DNA of 64,000 nucleotides from CBDAQR01 sp965199055 (GTDB lineage Bacteria > Pseudomonadota > Gammaproteobacteria > Pseudomonadales > Halieaceae): assembly GCA_965199055.1 (NCBI GenBank), contig CBDAQR010000004.1, positions 1,054,001 through 1,118,000 on the forward strand. The letters run 5' to 3'. A program made the translations under genes and the position numbers. Of the stretch, positions 42,974 to 52,157 are shown piece after piece. The notes below the pieces were generated by a model. That model worked only from the letters and a program-made list of their open reading frames with translations, had not been told where the DNA came from and did not search any database. Every line of letters starts with the position of its first letter. Within the stretch, counting starts at the first letter, position 1.

Positions 42974-43861
42974 ATGCCTGCCATCTACCCGTTCATCGCA
43001 GCACGGTGCGCCATTTGTGCGCTGATTCTCAGTCAAGCGCTAATTACAATATTGCTGGCTTCGTCTGCAGCCGCGGCGGGAGAGGGGCGGCTTGAGCGAA
43101 TCATCAGCACAGATGCGGGCGCCACCGAAATTTTGTTGGAACTGGGCCTGGTTGAACGACTGGTGGCAGTAGATTCCACCAGTCAGCTGCCGGAAGGGCT
43201 GGAAAATGTTCCCCGGCTCGGCTATCACCGAGCACTCGCTGCTGAGGGTTTGCTTGCTCAGGCGCCGCAGTTAGTTGTTGGCTCTGAGCACATGGGTCCT
43301 CCTCATGTCGTAGCGACACTTGAGCGTGCCAATGTGCCGATTCTTCTGCTAGATAGCGCACACTCCTTGTCCGGACTTCGTCAGAATATCGAAATATTGG
43401 GTCGTACCCTCGATGCGCAGGACCGGTCACGGCAATTGCTTGCCGCCTTGGGAGAGCAGGAGCGTGCTCTTAACGAGCGACCCGGCGCGCAATTGACGGC
43501 GGTGTTCCTGTTGGCGGGCGAGGGCGGCAAATTGCGAATGGCGGGGGCGCATACGGGTGGGGCGGCTTTTATCGAACTGCTGGGTGCGCGCAATCTGGCT
43601 GAGTATCCCAGCTATCGTTCGGTGAGCGCTGAGGCGTTGCTGGAGCTTGCACCCGATATGTTATTGATCGCAGACACCCAGAACCTGGGCATCGGACCGA
43701 TACTCGATAAGCAACCACTGCTCAAGTATGGTACTGCCGTGCAGTCAGGACAGGTTTATGCCGTCGATGCGAACGCGCTGGTTGCGGGTATTAGCCTGGC
43801 TGCTGTCGCAGAGGCCAGCGCGGTGAAAACCAAAATCGAAAGCGGCCTGGTCAGTCGATGA
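42974..43861 (+). CDS. hmuT: haem ABC transporter periplasmic binding protein
   Basis: A 295-residue class III binding protein from ATG 42974, with a signal peptide over the first 30 or so residues (ends SSAAAAGEG). RIISTDAGATEILLELGLVERLVAVD and GYHRALAAEGLLAQAPQLVVGSE are hallmark HmuT/BtuF-like segments; LAEYPSYRSVSAEALLELAPD is another. It delivers haem to HmuU. An in-frame ATG at 42899 lies in the Fur box and is unlikely to be the start. The stop overlaps hmuU by 4 bases (ATGA). Confidence 0.92.
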   Translation: MPAIYPFIAARCAICALILSQALITILLASSAAAAGEGRLERIISTDAGATEILLELGLVERLVAVDSTSQLPEGLENVPRLGYHRALAAEGLLAQAPQLVVGSEHMGPPHVVATLERANVPILLLDSAHSLSGLRQNIEILGRTLDAQDRSRQLLAALGEQERALNERPGAQLTAVFLLAGEGGKLRMAGAHTGGAAFIELLGARNLAEYPSYRSVSAEALLELAPDMLLIADTQNLGIGPILDKQPLLKYGTAVQSGQVYAVDANALVAGISLAAVAEASAVKTKIESGLVSR

Positions 43862-44880
43862 TCCGCGTTCCATTGTTGCCTAGCGCCGTTTGCCTCGGCG
43901 TTCTTCTGGTGCTGGGAAGCCTGGGTTCTCTGAACGCGGGCGTCATGTCTCTGCCTTTGGCGGACAGCATGCTGAGTATTAGCGACCGTCTGTTCGGTGG
44001 CACACACAGCACCCTGGCAGTGCATGAGCAGGCTATTATTCTTGAGTTGCGACTACCCCGAACCTTGCTTGCGGTATTAGTGGGCGCCATGCTCGCCCAG
44101 TGTGGTGCAGTGATGCAGGGTATGTTCCGCAACCCACTGGCAGATCCGGGCATTATTGGTGTTTCTGCCGGGGCCGCTGTTGGCGCCGTGTTGGCAATCT
44201 ACCTGTCTCCCGCTCCCAGTATTGGGTGGACCGTACCCATCGCAGCGTTCTGCGCCGGCTTGGCTACCAGTCTGTTGATTTATCGCCTCGCGCGTTCATC
44301 GCTCGGCACCTCGGTACTGGTGCTGCTGCTAGCGGGTATCGCCATATCAGCATTGGCTGGCAGTCTTATCGGCCTTGTCACGTATATCGCCGACGACAAT
44401 CGACTGCGCGACCTCACGCTATGGCAAATGGGCTCGGTTGCCGGCGCCGACAGCCTGAAGGTTTGGTTGGCACTGCTAGGGGTGGTTGTGCTGGGCACTC
44501 GTTTCCAGCAGCGAGCGCGGGCCCTCAATGCCTTACTGCTGGGTGAGGCCGAGGCGCGGCACCTGGGGATAAATGTAGAAGCGCTCAAGCGAGAGCTGGT
44601 GGTTCTGGTGGCATTGGGAGTCGGCTTGGCTGTCGCTTGTGCTGGTATTGTTGGCTTTGTTGGTTTGGTAGTACCGCATATGGTGCGCAGCATTGCGGGA
44701 CCTGACCACCGTTGCTTGCTGCCACTATCCGCCTTGGGCGGCGGGCTGCTCCTGCTATTGGCCGACATCGTCGCACGTATCGTGGTACCGCCGGCGGAGC
44801 TTCCGGTAGGTTTGGTGACGGCATTGCTGGGCGCACCGTTCTTTATAGTATTGCTGATGCAATATAAGCGGCGAGTCTGA
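43858..44880 (+). CDS. hmuU: haem ABC transporter permease
   Basis: A 340-residue FecCD/BtuC-type permease with about ten helices. LRLPRTLLAVLVGAMLAQCG, MFRNPLADPGIIGVSAGAAVGAV, GEAEARHLGINVEALKRE (ATPase-coupling loop) and GFVGLVVPHMVRSIAGPDHR are diagnostic. It forms the haem channel with HmuT outside and HmuV inside. ATGA overlap with hmuT and a one-base gap to hmuV indicate a single translation unit. Confidence 0.94.
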   Translation: MIRVPLLPSAVCLGVLLVLGSLGSLNAGVMSLPLADSMLSISDRLFGGTHSTLAVHEQAIILELRLPRTLLAVLVGAMLAQCGAVMQGMFRNPLADPGIIGVSAGAAVGAVLAIYLSPAPSIGWTVPIAAFCAGLATSLLIYRLARSSLGTSVLVLLLAGIAISALAGSLIGLVTYIADDNRLRDLTLWQMGSVAGADSLKVWLALLGVVVLGTRFQQRARALNALLLGEAEARHLGINVEALKRELVVLVALGVGLAVACAGIVGFVGLVVPHMVRSIAGPDHRCLLPLSALGGGLLLLLADIVARIVVPPAELPVGLVTALLGAPFFIVLLMQYKRRV

Positions 44881-44881
44881 A

Positions 44882-45640
44882 ATGCTGGTGCTCGATAAGG
44901 TGCGCCTTCAGCAGCCCGGCGGATTCGAACTATCGCTTGATCATTGGCGGGCTCTGCCTGGTGAGTTGCATGCGGTCGTGGGTCGCAATGGTGCCGGTAA
45001 GTCGTCCTTGATAAAGCTAATCACAGCGGAACTGGCCGCCGCCGGCGATATGCAATTTCACGGTCGGCCTTTACATCATTGGTCGGCCACAGAGCGGGCA
45101 CGACATATCGCGGTGCTGCCACAAGCGAGCGAGCTCAATTTCGGCTTTCGCGCGGATGAAGTGGTAGCTCTGGGCCTCACTCCTCTGTCCTTAAGCTGGC
45201 GTGAGGCGCGCCGGGCGGTCCGCTTTGTTATGGAGAAGACAGATTGTGCACGATTTTCCCAGAGCCCCTACTTGCGACTCTCTGGCGGCGAGAAACAACG
45301 TGTCCATTTTGCCAGAGCCTTGCTGCAGCTGAGCCAGGCACAGCACGCCCCTTTACTGTTGCTTGACGAGCCCACCTCCGCCCAGGACCTTGGGTAGCAA
45401 CATCGGATACTGCAGCTAGCGTCCGAACTGGCCAGCGATGGTGGCTATGCCGTCGTCGCAGTACTGCATGATCTGAATCACGCGTTGCGCTATGCGCAGG
45501 TAGTGAGTTTGCTCGAGGCCGGACGGGTCAGCCACTGTGCGTCGCCCGAGGCGGTTCTCACTGAGGACAGGGTGGAGGCATGCTGGGGTTACCGCCCGGT
45601 GACCATCAATTCCGAGACGGGCACACGCGCGCTAATCTAG
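44882..45640 (+). pseudogene. hmuV: haem ABC transporter ATPase, interrupted by an amber codon
   Basis: An ABC ATPase for haem import. The first 171 codons hold Walker A (VVGRNGAGKSSLIKL), the signature LSGGEKQRVHFARA and Walker B (LLLLDEPTSAQDLG). A TAG then falls at 45395-45397 (codon 172). The frame continues without further stops to 45640 and supplies QHRILQLASELASDGG, the H-loop VAVLHDLNHALRYAQ and a normal C-terminus; the full product would be 252 residues. The stop replaces a residue just after the D-loop, where relatives often have a large or aromatic residue. The truncated product lacks the essential H-loop, so haem import should fail unless there is suppression or the TAG is an error. 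Confidence 0.9.
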
Positions 45641-45647
45641 CTAATGC

Positions 45648-46790
45648 TTACTGCAAGCCAAAGAAAGGCTTTATTTTTTCGATATCCCACATGGTGTCGC
45701 GGTAACCCAGCGCTATAAGCTCACTGATAAACGAGTGTGAAAACAGTAGATAGCTCGCTGCCGAAGCACCGCCACCGCTGGCAGTGGCGCCGGTATTACG
45801 CAAGATAAATCGCAGGCTTGCCGGCAGGTCGCGGATCTTGCGCCCGGCAATCTTGTCTAGCGGTTCGGTAGGGCTGACCACCAGGTTATAGACGATGCGC
45901 AGGGGCAGCCCAGCTTCCTGACGCACCTCTTCGGGTATCAGGGATAGCATCTCATTGGTTCGCTCCAGCCGTTCGATATCGCCCTCCAAGCTATCGACAA
46001 AGGCACTGTTAAACATGTGGCCTATCACCTGGGCCATAGAAGGGGAGTGCTTGGCGGGCATCGGTTTCTTGCGCGACAGTTTGGCGTCGCGGTTACCGCT
46101 AACGCCGATAATAAAAATACGATCGGCTCCCAGGTGTAGCGCGGGGCTTATGGGAGCCAATTGCCGCAGCGCGCCATCACCAAAGTATTCGTGCTCTATT
46201 TTCGTGGTGGGAAACAAGGTGGGTATGGCTGATGAGGCCATGAGGTGATCAACATGCAATAGCGTGCGGCGGCGGATACGGCGGTGTCGTTGCCAGTCGT
46301 CCATGTCGGGGCTGGCCTGGAAGAAGCACACCGACTGCCCCGAAGCGTAGCCCATAGCCGTTACGCTGACGGCCTGAAGATCTCCGCGGGCGATATTTCT
46401 ATCGATTTGATTGAAATGCACCTTATCCTCAATGAGCTCGCGTAGGGGTGTGTTATCGAGCAAAGCGATGGGACGGTGCAGACCCACACCACGGTTTAAT
46501 AGTGATCCGCCGAAGCGGGCGATGCCGCGCAGCATCTCAAACCAGCCGTAACGGTAGACATTACCCGGTTCCAAATTGAGCCAGATGCCTTCAAGTTCTT
46601 TCACTGCTTCACTGAAGCAGCCTTCATGTGCAGCCAGGGTTACCGCGTTAATGGCGCCGGCAGATGTGCCGCAGATAACGGGAAACGGATTGCAGGCGCC
46701 GTCGGGAAGAATCTCGGCAAGGGCCTTGAGTACGCCGACTTGATAGGCAGCGCGGGCGCCGCCGCCGGATAGTATCAACCCGTTCTTCAT
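45648..46790 (-). CDS. patatin-like phospholipase
   Basis: A 380-residue lipid acyl hydrolase. GGGARAAYQVGVLKALAE (residues 9-26) is the oxyanion loop, GTSAGAINAV holds the nucleophile Ser in G-x-S-x-G, and FGDGALRQLAPIS supplies the catalytic Asp in DGA/G form. The C-terminal 180 residues are alpha-helical and variable. It cleaves acyl chains from phospholipids or stored lipid. It is the last of a four-gene minus-strand operon and its ATG overlaps the SDR stop by one base. Confidence 0.92.
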   Translation of the reverse strand: MKNGLILSGGGARAAYQVGVLKALAEILPDGACNPFPVICGTSAGAINAVTLAAHEGCFSEAVKELEGIWLNLEPGNVYRYGWFEMLRGIARFGGSLLNRGVGLHRPIALLDNTPLRELIEDKVHFNQIDRNIARGDLQAVSVTAMGYASGQSVCFFQASPDMDDWQRHRRIRRRTLLHVDHLMASSAIPTLFPTTKIEHEYFGDGALRQLAPISPALHLGADRIFIIGVSGNRDAKLSRKKPMPAKHSPSMAQVIGHMFNSAFVDSLEGDIERLERTNEMLSLIPEEVRQEAGLPLRIVYNLVVSPTEPLDKIAGRKIRDLPASLRFILRNTGATASGGGASAASYLLFSHSFISELIALGYRDTMWDIEKIKPFFGLQ

Positions 46791-47566
46791 TAGCGGCAGG
46801 TATACCCACCGTCGATGACAAGTTCTGAACCTGTCATGTATCGAGATTCATCGCTCGCCAGAAATAGGCAGCCGTTGGCGATGTCCAGTGGTTCTCCCAT
46901 CGCCTTGAGCGGAATTTCGCGCATGAGCTTCTCTTCCATAGCTTCAATTTGTTCAGGCGGCATGCTGCCGATGCCGTTAACGACCATTGGCGTGAGAATA
47001 AACCCGGGATGAACGGAATTCACGCGAATACCATAGTCATTCTCTGCACAGTGCTGCGCAGCGGATTTGGTGAAAATTCGAACGCCACCTTTGCTGGCAT
47101 TGTAAGCCGCCGCCTGGGGCTCGCCGATGATGCCCTCGATCGAGGAAATGTTGATGATGGAACCGCCATTGCCTTTCATCACTTTGATAGCAGCACGCGT
47201 GCCCATGAAAACCGCGTCGAGATTTACCGCCTGCGTCTTGCGCCAGTCGTCCAGACTGGTGTCTTCTGCAGTGCCGGTAATAGCGATGCCAGCGTTGTTA
47301 ACGATGACGTCGAGGCGTTGGTGAGACTCGATAATCTCAGCCATCAGTGCGTCCCAGTCTGCCTCATCGGTCACATCCTGGTAGCGTGCTGTGGCGCCGC
47401 CACCGCTAGACTGTATCGACTCGGCGACTGTCTCCACCGCTTCCCGGTTAATGTCTGTTACAACAACATGGGCGCCTTCCTCTGCGAACCGCCTTGCGGT
47501 TGCTTCGCCGAGCCCGGAGCCCGCGCCGGTGATCAGGGCGATCTTGGTCGCTAGTCTGCCTGTCAT
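46790..47566 (-). CDS. short-chain dehydrogenase/reductase
   Basis: A 258-residue classical SDR. ALITGAGSGLGEATARRFAEE is the nucleotide-binding loop, NNAGI and the catalytic SSIEGIIG...YNASK (Ser, Tyr-x-x-x-Lys) are intact, and the C-terminus GSELVIDGGYTCR is typical. VVTDINREAV (Asp) suggests NAD preference. The substrate is unknown. It forms an operon with a second SDR, a thioesterase and patatin, suggesting conversion of fatty or hydroxy acyl groups, by inference. Confidence 0.93.
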   Translation of the reverse strand: MTGRLATKIALITGAGSGLGEATARRFAEEGAHVVVTDINREAVETVAESIQSSGGGATARYQDVTDEADWDALMAEIIESHQRLDVIVNNAGIAITGTAEDTSLDDWRKTQAVNLDAVFMGTRAAIKVMKGNGGSIINISSIEGIIGEPQAAAYNASKGGVRIFTKSAAQHCAENDYGIRVNSVHPGFILTPMVVNGIGSMPPEQIEAMEEKLMREIPLKAMGEPLDIANGCLFLASDESRYMTGSELVIDGGYTCR

Positions 47567-47601
47567 GAGAATTTTCCTGTGAGGGTGTCGTAGATAGGTG
47601 A

Positions 47602-48366
47602 TTAATCAGCCTTGAGTAGCTTGCCGGTAAACCAGGCGCGCAGAGATTCTGGAAGCAGTTTATCGATGAACGCCCACAGTTTTGCCTCACGGCCAACGAC
47701 ATAGGCGACTCGATTGCCATGAATTGCTTTGTCGATGGCTTCGGCAATGTCATCGGGCGTGAGATCAACGGCTTTAGTTTGAGTGGCGGCCGCTGTCACC
47801 GCATGTGCCATTGGAGTATCAACCAGATGCGGTTTAACGCAGGTGACGCGTATGTCATGTTTACGCCATTCCAGATTCAGTGCCTGGGTCAGGCCATTGA
47901 CGTAGAACTTGGTGGAGCTATAAACGGCGAGGTTGGGAATACCATAAATGCTGGAGGCTGAGCACAAATTCACCATGCAGGCACCCGGTGTTCGCTCGAG
48001 GTAGGGGAAGCCCAACTGTGCGACATGAGTAAAACCCTTTACGTTAATGTCGATCATGCGCTCGTGCGCTGCGATATCAATGCCGCTGAAGGGGCCGGCG
48101 TTGAGCACGCCTGCATTGTTAACCAGCACATGCATTTGATCGTCGGTTCTCGCGGCGAACAGTTGCATGGCATTAGCCACCGAGTCTGGTGATGTGACGT
48201 TGCAGTAGCCACTGCAGGCGTTCGGAAAGTCACCGCTTGCCATGGCGTCATCCAGGCCGTCTAGATTCACATCGTACAGGCCGACGAACCAGCCTTGCCC
48301 GGCGAATCGGCGCGCGGTGGCCAGACCAATGCCGGCGGCTGCTCCAGTAATGAAAATCGATTTCAC
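47602..48366 (-). CDS. short-chain dehydrogenase/reductase
   Basis: A 254-residue SDR. IFITGAAAGIGLATARRFAGQ is the cofactor loop, YDVNLDG suggests NAD, NNAGVLN and SASSIYGIPNLAVYSSTK provide the Ser and Tyr-x-x-x-Lys catalytic set. It is similar in type to SDRs of lipid or steroid metabolism but specificity is not visible. The start overlaps the thioesterase stop in an ATGA junction, and 35 bases separate its stop from the next SDR. Confidence 0.92.
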   Translation of the reverse strand: MKSIFITGAAAGIGLATARRFAGQGWFVGLYDVNLDGLDDAMASGDFPNACSGYCNVTSPDSVANAMQLFAARTDDQMHVLVNNAGVLNAGPFSGIDIAAHERMIDINVKGFTHVAQLGFPYLERTPGACMVNLCSASSIYGIPNLAVYSSTKFYVNGLTQALNLEWRKHDIRVTCVKPHLVDTPMAHAVTAAATQTKAVDLTPDDIAEAIDKAIHGNRVAYVVGREAKLWAFIDKLLPESLRAWFTGKLLKAD

Positions 48367-48860
48367 GCGGCCTTCCTTCGAATGCCCAGCGTGCGGCCAA
48401 CGCGCTCATCTTGAGCATGTTGCTGGCCTCGGTCCAACTCTTGTTGGAACCGCTGCATTTGTTCCTCGCTGAAGCTGGTGCTTCGACGGGTGTTCATGTC
48501 TATGTACATACCCAGATTCTCATTGGTGGCCGACAGATAGCCGTCTTCAGCATGGTAGAGACAATGCATAAAGTGTAGACGCTTGTGGTCAAAATCGATC
48601 AACTGCGTGGTAAAGCGCATGGGGTCGCCTTCCATCAATTCACCGACAAAGTCGATATTGGCGGCAAGGCTGAAGGTGGATTTACCGATCGCCTGCTTGT
48701 GTTCCACCCCGATTCCCAGATGGTCGTAAAAGCTGTCGGTGGCAATCTGATCAAAGGCCACCAGGTAATAACCCATGTTCATATGACCGTTGTAATCGAT
48801 CCACTCGGGTTTAACCACGGCTGTGGCTGTAAAGAGCTCCTGCTCTCTCATGTTGTGCAA
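48363..48860 (-). CDS. acyl-CoA thioesterase, hot-dog fold
   Basis: A 165-residue 4HBT-like thioesterase. PEWIDYNGHMNMGYYLVAFD at residues 18-37 holds the family's D-x-N-G-H motif, close to thioesterase domains linked to carnitine dehydrogenases. DFDHKRLHFMHCLYHAEDGYL is a second core strand. It should hydrolyse an acyl-CoA in the cytoplasm. It is first in the operon; upstream DNA (48861-49032, about 170 bases) holds no other gene. Confidence 0.87.
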   Translation of the reverse strand: MHNMREQELFTATAVVKPEWIDYNGHMNMGYYLVAFDQIATDSFYDHLGIGVEHKQAIGKSTFSLAANIDFVGELMEGDPMRFTTQLIDFDHKRLHFMHCLYHAEDGYLSATNENLGMYIDMNTRRSTSFSEEQMQRFQQELDRGQQHAQDERVGRTLGIRRKAA

Positions 48861-49032
48861 TACCTCTAAAAGTGTGAACTAGCCGACAATTTGCTTGTTG
48901 TGGCTGTGAACCCGTTAGCACTTTGAAGCGCTAGGCATTCGCTTCGCAGCTGGCCGTCTGTAGTGTACGCCTAAAGCACATCCGGTAGAAACGTGAGCAT
49001 TTGCCCGCGGCCAATAAAAGAGGGAGCCCAGT

Positions 49033-50514
49033 ATGGAAAGCAGCGCCATTATTGCGGTTAATCTGCTGCTTGTTGGTGTGCTCTTGGGCGCTTTATTCAA
49101 TATTCGTCGTCAAAATCATTCCATCGCGCAGCTATTGCAGATGAAATCAGATCAGCTCGAAGACTCCGAAGAAGAGCTGCGTCAGCTAGCGTTCTATGAT
49201 CCCCTCACCGGGCTGCCCAATCGGCGCAAGATTCTCGATTGCCTGGATGCAGAGTTATATGCGTCCGAGCGCTACGACCGCTGCGGTGCGTTGTTCTTTA
49301 TCGATTTGGATAACTTTAAAAATATCAACGATACCCTTGGCCATGATCACGGCGATAAACTATTGGTAGAGCTAGCGCGGCGCCTGGAGAGCAATGTGCG
49401 CCGCAGTGATACCGTTGCACGTTTGGGTGGTGACGAGTTTCTTGTATTGCTGCAAGGTGAGTCGCTTGCTGAAAACACCGTTATTCAGAAGGCCAGCCGA
49501 ATTGCTCACAAGCTGCTGGCGCTCACGGAAGAGCCTTGCATCATCGACGGCCACAAGCACTATATATCGATCAGCATTGGTATCACCCTGTTCCCCGCCA
49601 ATGGCGCCACCGCGCAGGAATTGCTGACTCAAGCCGATACGGCCCTCTATAAGGCTAAGGGTGACGGGAAGAACACGCTCTGCTTTTTCCATCAGGATAT
49701 GCAGCGCATGGCCGAACAGAAGCTGGCCATGGAGCGTGATCTGCGCGACGCGCTCGATAGAGATGAGTTTTTCCTGGTGTACCAGCCACAGGTGAATGCC
49801 AGCGGTATCGTGCAGGGTGCTGAGGCTTTACTGCGCTGGCAAACCGCCGACGGAGTTCAAGTGAGCCCCAACGACTTTGTTCCGATTGCTGAGGAAACCG
49901 GTCTGATTCTACCGCTGGGAGACTGGGTGCTCGAGGCCGCTTGCTGGCAGATGAAAGCCTGGCTGGACTCTCGCTTGCCGATACAACACATCTCGGTCAA
50001 TGTGAGCCCGCGTCAGTTTCAGCAAGAGGATTTTGTGCAACGTGTGCAGCACACGCTGAATCAGTGTGGGTTGCCGGCGGAGTATTTGGTTATCGAACTG
50101 ACAGAAAGCGTGGTGGTTGAGAACTTTGCCGATGCCAAGTTCAAAATGGAGCGCTTGCGCGCACTCGGCGTGAGGACGTCTATGGATGACTTCGGTACAG
50201 GATACTCGTCTTTGTCGTACCTGACCGAGTTGCCGTTCCAGGAACTCAAGATTGACCAGAGTTTCGTTCGCAATCTCTTTATGGATGATCGCAACTCGGC
50301 ACTGACCAAGACCATCATCGCCATGGCCAGAAGCCTGGAGCTGACGGTATTGGCCGAAGGGGTTGAGGAGCAGGCGCAGCTGGATTTCTTGGCCAAGCAC
50401 CATTGCAGTATGTATCAGGGCTACTTATTCAGCCGTCCGGTGTTGGCCGATGAGATGTCGGAGATGTTGCGACCTGGCCGGCGAGCCATTGGCGGTAGTC
50501 GCTACCTGACTTGA
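49033..50514 (+). CDS. GGDEF/EAL c-di-GMP protein
   Basis: A 493-residue protein with an N-terminal anchor (IIAVNLLLVGVLLGALF), a short coiled coil (LLQMKSDQLEDSEEELRQ), then GGDEF and EAL domains. The cyclase motif is complete, with the inhibitory site in VRRSDTVARLGGDEFLVLL, and the EAL domain keeps EALLRW, NVSPRQF, ELTESVVVENF and DDFGTGYSSLSYLTELP. Both activities are therefore possible. Unlike the protein at 2036 it has no periplasmic sensor. An AGAGGGAGC ribosome site precedes the ATG. It is a single gene. Confidence 0.94.
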   Translation: MESSAIIAVNLLLVGVLLGALFNIRRQNHSIAQLLQMKSDQLEDSEEELRQLAFYDPLTGLPNRRKILDCLDAELYASERYDRCGALFFIDLDNFKNINDTLGHDHGDKLLVELARRLESNVRRSDTVARLGGDEFLVLLQGESLAENTVIQKASRIAHKLLALTEEPCIIDGHKHYISISIGITLFPANGATAQELLTQADTALYKAKGDGKNTLCFFHQDMQRMAEQKLAMERDLRDALDRDEFFLVYQPQVNASGIVQGAEALLRWQTADGVQVSPNDFVPIAEETGLILPLGDWVLEAACWQMKAWLDSRLPIQHISVNVSPRQFQQEDFVQRVQHTLNQCGLPAEYLVIELTESVVVENFADAKFKMERLRALGVRTSMDDFGTGYSSLSYLTELPFQELKIDQSFVRNLFMDDRNSALTKTIIAMARSLELTVLAEGVEEQAQLDFLAKHHCSMYQGYLFSRPVLADEMSEMLRPGRRAIGGSRYLT

Positions 50515-50546
50515 TTTTTTCGAGGTGAAATCCGGGCTCTTTGCGG

Positions 50547-50552
50547 TAGAAT
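50547..50552 (+). promoter_or_regulatory. candidate -10 element for CoA-transferase gene
   Basis: TAGAAT lies 28 bases before ATG 50580 in the only gap upstream of the gene; no convincing -35 is present. The flanking GCGG/CCGC bases could pair around it. Confidence 0.33.
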
Positions 50553-50579
50553 AGCCGCCGCAAATTTCGAGGATTCCAC

Positions 50580-51800
50580 ATGTCTCACGACTCTACTCCA
50601 CGCCCGCTGGACGGCATTCGCGTTGTCGAACTGGGCCAATTACTGGCCGGTCCCTTTACCGGTTCTATTCTGTCTTACTTTGGTGCCGAGGTGATCAAGG
50701 TTGAGCCCCCCGGTGATGGCGATCCCATTCGCGGCTGGCGTATTGTGGAGAACGGCACTGCTCATTGGTATCGCAGCCTTGGCCGTAATAAGAAAAGCGT
50801 GACCATCGACCTGAAAACCGACAAGGGCAGGGAGTTGGTGAAGGAACTTCTGAAAACCGCCGATGTGGTGGTCGAAAACTTCCGCCCGGGCGTCATCGAA
50901 AAGTGGGGTCTGGGGCCTGATGATCTGAAGCCTTTTAATCCCGGATTGATCTACGCTCGCATCTCTGGCTATGGCCAGACTGGCCCGTACTCCGCGAAGC
51001 CCGGGTATGCATCAGTCACTGAGGGTGTTAGTGGTTTTCGCTACGTCAATGGCTTCCCTGGTGAACCGCCTGTGCGCCCCAACCTGAGTATTGGTGACAC
51101 GATCTCCGGTATCCACGCGGCGCTGGGTGTGTGCATGTCTCTGCTGCACCGCCGCAACGTGCAGGATCGTGGTGAAACCGCCGAGGGTCAGGTGGTGGAT
51201 GTGGCGCTATACGAGTCGATGTTCAATCTGATGGAGGGCGTGGTGCCGGAGTTTTCCGGAGCCGGCGTTATCCGCGAGGCATCTGGCACCACTGTGACGG
51301 GCATTGTTCCGACCAACACCTATACCTGCAAAGATGGCAAGTATGTGGTGATTGGCGGCAACGGTGATTCGATCTTCAAGCGTCTCATGACTGCAGCTGG
51401 CCATCCCGAGATGGCAGAAGATCCTGAGATGGCCAATAACGAAGGCCGCGTGGTGCATGAAGCGAAAATCGATAAAGCCTTGGCCGACTGGTGCGCCTCT
51501 ATTCCCGCACAGGAAGTGATCGACGTACTGGAAGGCGAGCGTGTGCCTGTCGGACTCATCTATAACGTAGAAGATCAATTGAATGATCCGCACTTCAATG
51601 CCCGCGGCATGTTCGAAGAGGTGGATATCGACGGTAAGCCGCTCAAGATTCCGGCCATCATGCCGAAGTTGTCGGGTACGCCCGGTCGCACCGACTGGCC
51701 CGGCGGGCCGGTGGGGCAGCACAATGCAGAGATACTGCAGGGCGTGCTGGGAATCGACGACGACGAACTGGCAGCTCTTCAGGCTGACGGTATTTGCTGA
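50580..51800 (+). CDS. CaiB/BaiF family CoA transferase (type III)
   Basis: A 406-residue family III CoA transferase of normal length. RVVELGQLLAGPFTGSILSY near the start, FGAEVIKVEPPGDGDPIRGW, and NKKSVTIDLKTDKGRELVKEL are diagnostic, and the catalytic Asp lies in LSIGDTISGIHAALG. It moves CoA between a donor acyl-CoA and a free acid; which acid cannot be told from sequence. Its neighbours include an acyl-CoA dehydrogenase and an aldehyde dehydrogenase, consistent with acid degradation. It is likely transcribed from its own promoter. Confidence 0.93.
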   Translation: MSHDSTPRPLDGIRVVELGQLLAGPFTGSILSYFGAEVIKVEPPGDGDPIRGWRIVENGTAHWYRSLGRNKKSVTIDLKTDKGRELVKELLKTADVVVENFRPGVIEKWGLGPDDLKPFNPGLIYARISGYGQTGPYSAKPGYASVTEGVSGFRYVNGFPGEPPVRPNLSIGDTISGIHAALGVCMSLLHRRNVQDRGETAEGQVVDVALYESMFNLMEGVVPEFSGAGVIREASGTTVTGIVPTNTYTCKDGKYVVIGGNGDSIFKRLMTAAGHPEMAEDPEMANNEGRVVHEAKIDKALADWCASIPAQEVIDVLEGERVPVGLIYNVEDQLNDPHFNARGMFEEVDIDGKPLKIPAIMPKLSGTPGRTDWPGGPVGQHNAEILQGVLGIDDDELAALQADGIC

Positions 51801-51863
51801 ACGCGCTGGAACTTCTTCGTTATAGCCTGGTCCCTACTAGACAATGTCATGTGGGGGCATGTT

Positions 51864-52142
51864 ATGAAAAAAATAGTAGTCACCGCGCTGGCCTTTCTGG
51901 CCGGCGCTTCCGCAGCCTTCGTGCTACCGAGTGTTGCGCGAGAGTCTGTTCCAACCATTGAATCTTGCGCTGGGCATTTGCCCGCCGGCCACAAGGTGCA
52001 ATTCCACCTGAGCGGAGTTGTGGATACCACCGGCTCGCAGGCCCGCTTTCGTGGAGATCTGGGTATCACTGGCGCGGATGAACTCGAAGATGCGCCAGAG
52101 ATAGGCGAGTTTGTGGAGTGCGTGTCGGCGCTGCTGCGCTAG
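51864..52142 (+). CDS. small exported hypothetical protein
   Basis: A 92-residue protein from ATG 51864, starting MKKIVVTALAFLAGASAAF, a clear signal peptide. The mature part (about 70 residues) has two Cys residues (SCAGHLPAGHK and EFVECVSALLR) and a short beta-like stretch (VQFHLSGVV). No family is recognised. An in-frame GTG/ATG at 51849 lacks signal features. It is alone between the CoA transferase and the convergent GNAT gene. Confidence 0.6.
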   Translation: MKKIVVTALAFLAGASAAFVLPSVARESVPTIESCAGHLPAGHKVQFHLSGVVDTTGSQARFRGDLGITGADELEDAPEIGEFVECVSALLR

Positions 52143-52157
52143 GGCTTTCACGTCGCT

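Noticed and set aside
45395..45397. TAG in hmuV as a recoded pyrrolysine or programmed readthrough site
   Set aside because: There is no pyl gene or stem-loop evidence, and the family has a variable residue here. A nonsense mutation or error is simpler.
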